From Coriobacteriales bacterium (GTDB lineage: Bacteria > Actinomycetota > Coriobacteriia > Coriobacteriales > UBA8131), in contig JAIRTN010000122.1 of the NCBI GenBank assembly GCA_031254905.1, positions 1 to 6,980 of the forward strand: DNA of 6,980 nt, given 5' to 3'. The translations under genes were made by a program, and so were the position numbers. The notes below the pieces were generated by a model that made no database searches, had not been told where the DNA came from, and worked only from the letters and a program-made list of their open reading frames with translations. Of this stretch, positions 5,615 to 6,980 are shown in pieces. How positions within the stretch are numbered: the first letter of the stretch is position 1; every line of letters starts with the position of its first letter.

Positions 5615-6358
5615 CTATAGAATTAGTCCGGCCCACAGAGCGGAAAGAACGATTGCCAGAAAGGTGCTGATGGTGAACGCAAAGCCGCTGAGCTGAGGGA
5701 GGCGGAAGCGTTCGGTGAGCCACCTGAGGAGGAACATGAGTGCGGCGGCCGTGAGGAGTGTGAGGAGTGCGATGGAGGGTTTGAGGAGCAGGGGCACGCT
5801 GAAGACGATGAGGATGGTTGCGAGGTAGGTGCTGCCGCCGAGGGCGCCCCAGCGTGGGTCTTTTTGGCGGATTTTGAGGATGCCGCGGTGGACGCGTCTT
5901 GCGAGGAGTGGTGCCAAAATCATGCCGCCCATGATGCCGACGGCCATTACGTACATGACCAGGATGAAGTCGCTGCTGGTGGCGGGTTGGGCGGCTCCGG
6001 TTGTGGCGACGCCGGTGGTGTTGAGCGCGATGTTGGCGGCCATAATTTCGTAGGCGGTGTTGCCGACGATGGACAGGCGCCACCACGAAAGGGGGATGCC
6101 CAGTATGGGAGCGAGGAGCAAAAAGCCGATGAGCACGGTGATGGCGGGAATGAGTGCGCAGGAAACCGAGATTTGGGTGATGCGCCACAGTTGCGTTTTG
6201 GTGTAGCCCAGGCTGCGCGCCTGGCGTATGGCGCGGATGAGAACAACGAGCACGAAGCCCAGGATGAACAAGATGCTCACGCCGACGGCTGCGTACGTGA
6301 GCGGATGCTCAGCCGCGGCGTTGTAGCTCATGGATGGTGCACCTTCTTGCCCTATCAT
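5615..6358 (-). CDS. DUF5058-family integral membrane protein
   Basis: The 247-residue protein has about seven hydrophobic segments: roughly 20-42, 64-84, 94-111, 131-152, 174-192, 195-213 and 224-245. The region SLGYTKTQLWRITQISVSCALIPAITVLIG...PLSWWRLSIVGNTAYEIMAANIAL is what I associate with DUF5058, a family of presumed transporters with unknown substrate. It sits 23 bases after the regulator gene and before a second membrane protein, so the pair probably acts as one two-subunit membrane system. Two starts are possible. The ATG at 6358 has GGAGG seven bases upstream and was chosen; the ATG at 6331 (238 residues) has AAGGTG eight bases upstream and places the first helix nearer the start. 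The frame stays open to 6535, but that part overlaps the regulator gene and is not protein-like. Confidence 0.85.
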   Translation of the reverse strand: MIGQEGAPSMSYNAAAEHPLTYAAVGVSILFILGFVLVVLIRAIRQARSLGYTKTQLWRITQISVSCALIPAITVLIGFLLLAPILGIPLSWWRLSIVGNTAYEIMAANIALNTTGVATTGAAQPATSSDFILVMYVMAVGIMGGMILAPLLARRVHRGILKIRQKDPRWGALGGSTYLATILIVFSVPLLLKPSIALLTLLTAAALMFLLRWLTERFRLPQLSGFAFTISTFLAIVLSALWAGLIL

Positions 6359-6381
6359 AACTCCCCCTCCCCTTGAACCTG

Positions 6382-6980
6382 TTATTCGATGAGCTTGAAC
6401 CTGGCCGCAATCCATATCGCCTCCGGGGTATTCTGCACTCCGAGTTTTGAATAAATTGATTGGATTAGCGACTTGACCGTGTTCAGCGAAAGGGTGCGGT
6501 TGCAGGCGATTTCCGTCCGGGAAAGCCCGTGACACAAATCGATTAAAACCTCTTTCTCCCTATTCGACAGCGTGTACGCTCTGTCATTTAAATTGTGAAA
6601 AATTCTATATTCGGAAATTAAATAGCTGAGGTTCTTCGCGTAGGTTGAGGCTTTCTTACGTATCTTTTCCAACCACGAACGAGGTATGCCGCAATCCTTC
6701 TCCTTCATGGCCGATGCCGTAAGGGTGCGCATATATTTCCCCAACTCAATGAAGGGCATATCCAATTCGTCCGGCGCCGATATATCATAGGCTTCCTTTA
6801 GCGCCCGGATGGCTTCCTTCTTCTCACCTATGTGATACAGACAAACGGATTTTAAAGCCATCAGTTCAAGTTTGCCCAACAGGAATGCCTCCAGGCCGTA
6901 TTTGGTATCCTGACCCTGAAGGGCAGCCAACGCCGCGAGATATCTCCTGTCGGCGAAACAACTCTTTGCGTGAACCAAAT
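6382..6980 (-). CDS. LuxR-family HTH transcriptional regulator, C-terminal part (runs off right edge)
   Basis: About 199 residues up to the stop codon are visible; the N-terminus lies outside the window. The last 63 residues are a LuxR/GerE-type winged helix-turn-helix: YTLSNREKEVLIDLCHGLSRTEIA followed by the recognition stretch LSLNTVKSLIQSIYSKLGV. The part before it is helical and TPR-like (LALMALKSVCLYHIGEKKEAI region), as in large MalT/LAL-type regulators that sense a ligand through their N-terminal part. A TTG near the edge could be read as a start, but the protein very likely continues upstream. The gene points into the DUF5058 membrane pair with a 23-base gap, so it probably controls that operon. 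The DNA is visibly richer in A and T than the genes on either side of the methionine locus, which may hint at separate origin. Confidence 0.9.
   Translation of the reverse strand, partial: LVHAKSCFADRRYLAALAALQGQDTKYGLEAFLLGKLELMALKSVCLYHIGEKKEAIRALKEAYDISAPDELDMPFIELGKYMRTLTASAMKEKDCGIPRSWLEKIRKKASTYAKNLSYLISEYRIFHNLNDRAYTLSNREKEVLIDLCHGLSRTEIACNRTLSLNTVKSLIQSIYSKLGVQNTPEAIWIAARFKLIE

Noticed and set aside
5532..6188. N-terminal extension of the last membrane gene
   Set aside because: The extension is Arg/His/Pro-rich and overlaps the DUF5058 gene on the same strand in another frame; the start at 5531 has its own ribosome site.
6359..6535. N-terminal extension of the DUF5058 gene
   Set aside because: It overlaps the LuxR-type HTH coding sequence and lacks membrane or family character.

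Overview
The window looks like a chromosomal segment of a moderately GC-rich bacterium. Gene content fits a gut-type actinobacterium of class Coriobacteriia or a Gram-positive relative: a direct-sulfhydrylation methionine pair, a metal P-type ATPase beside a small one-TM protein, a DUF5058-type membrane pair and a LuxR-type regulator. This placement is an inference from gene types and style, not from a marker gene.

Layout. (1) Positions 1-1631, minus strand: a 98-residue one-TM protein lies upstream of a P-type ATPase gene that runs off the left edge. The two are separated by about 200 bases packed with three different short tandem repeats. The small protein resembles the PacL/DUF1490 and DUF6110 class of P-ATPase partners, so the pair is probably a metal efflux or homeostasis unit. 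(2) Positions 1632-2224: a 593-base divergent control region with a candidate promoter on each strand. On the plus strand it holds a structured leader with an intrinsic-terminator-like hairpin far upstream of the methionine genes. (3) Positions 2225-4714, plus strand: O-acetylhomoserine sulfhydrylase (metY) followed by homoserine O-acyltransferase (metA). Between them sits a 162-base segment with 13-base terminal inverted repeats and CTAA on both sides, which looks like a small non-autonomous insertion. (4) Positions 4716-6980, minus strand: a LuxR-family regulator (C-terminal part only), a DUF5058-family membrane protein and a second polytopic membrane protein. They are closely spaced, look like one operon, and converge on metA with one base between the stop codons.

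How the genes work together. MetA should activate homoserine with acetyl-CoA: it has Glu at position 111, the residue linked to acetyl rather than succinyl preference. MetY then swaps the acetyl group for sulfide to give homocysteine. The two adjacent genes therefore form a matched acetylation/direct-sulfhydrylation branch. MetY carries an unusual threonine-rich N-terminal tail encoded by 9-base repeats. The regulator and membrane pair probably form a locally controlled transporter of unknown substrate.

The most interesting points are the MITE-like insertion between metY and metA, the Thr-rich tail on MetY, the repeat-filled gap before the ATPase, a Pro/Ala/Glu-rich insertion in the ATPase actuator domain, and a 13-codon upstream ORF overlapping the start of the last membrane gene.
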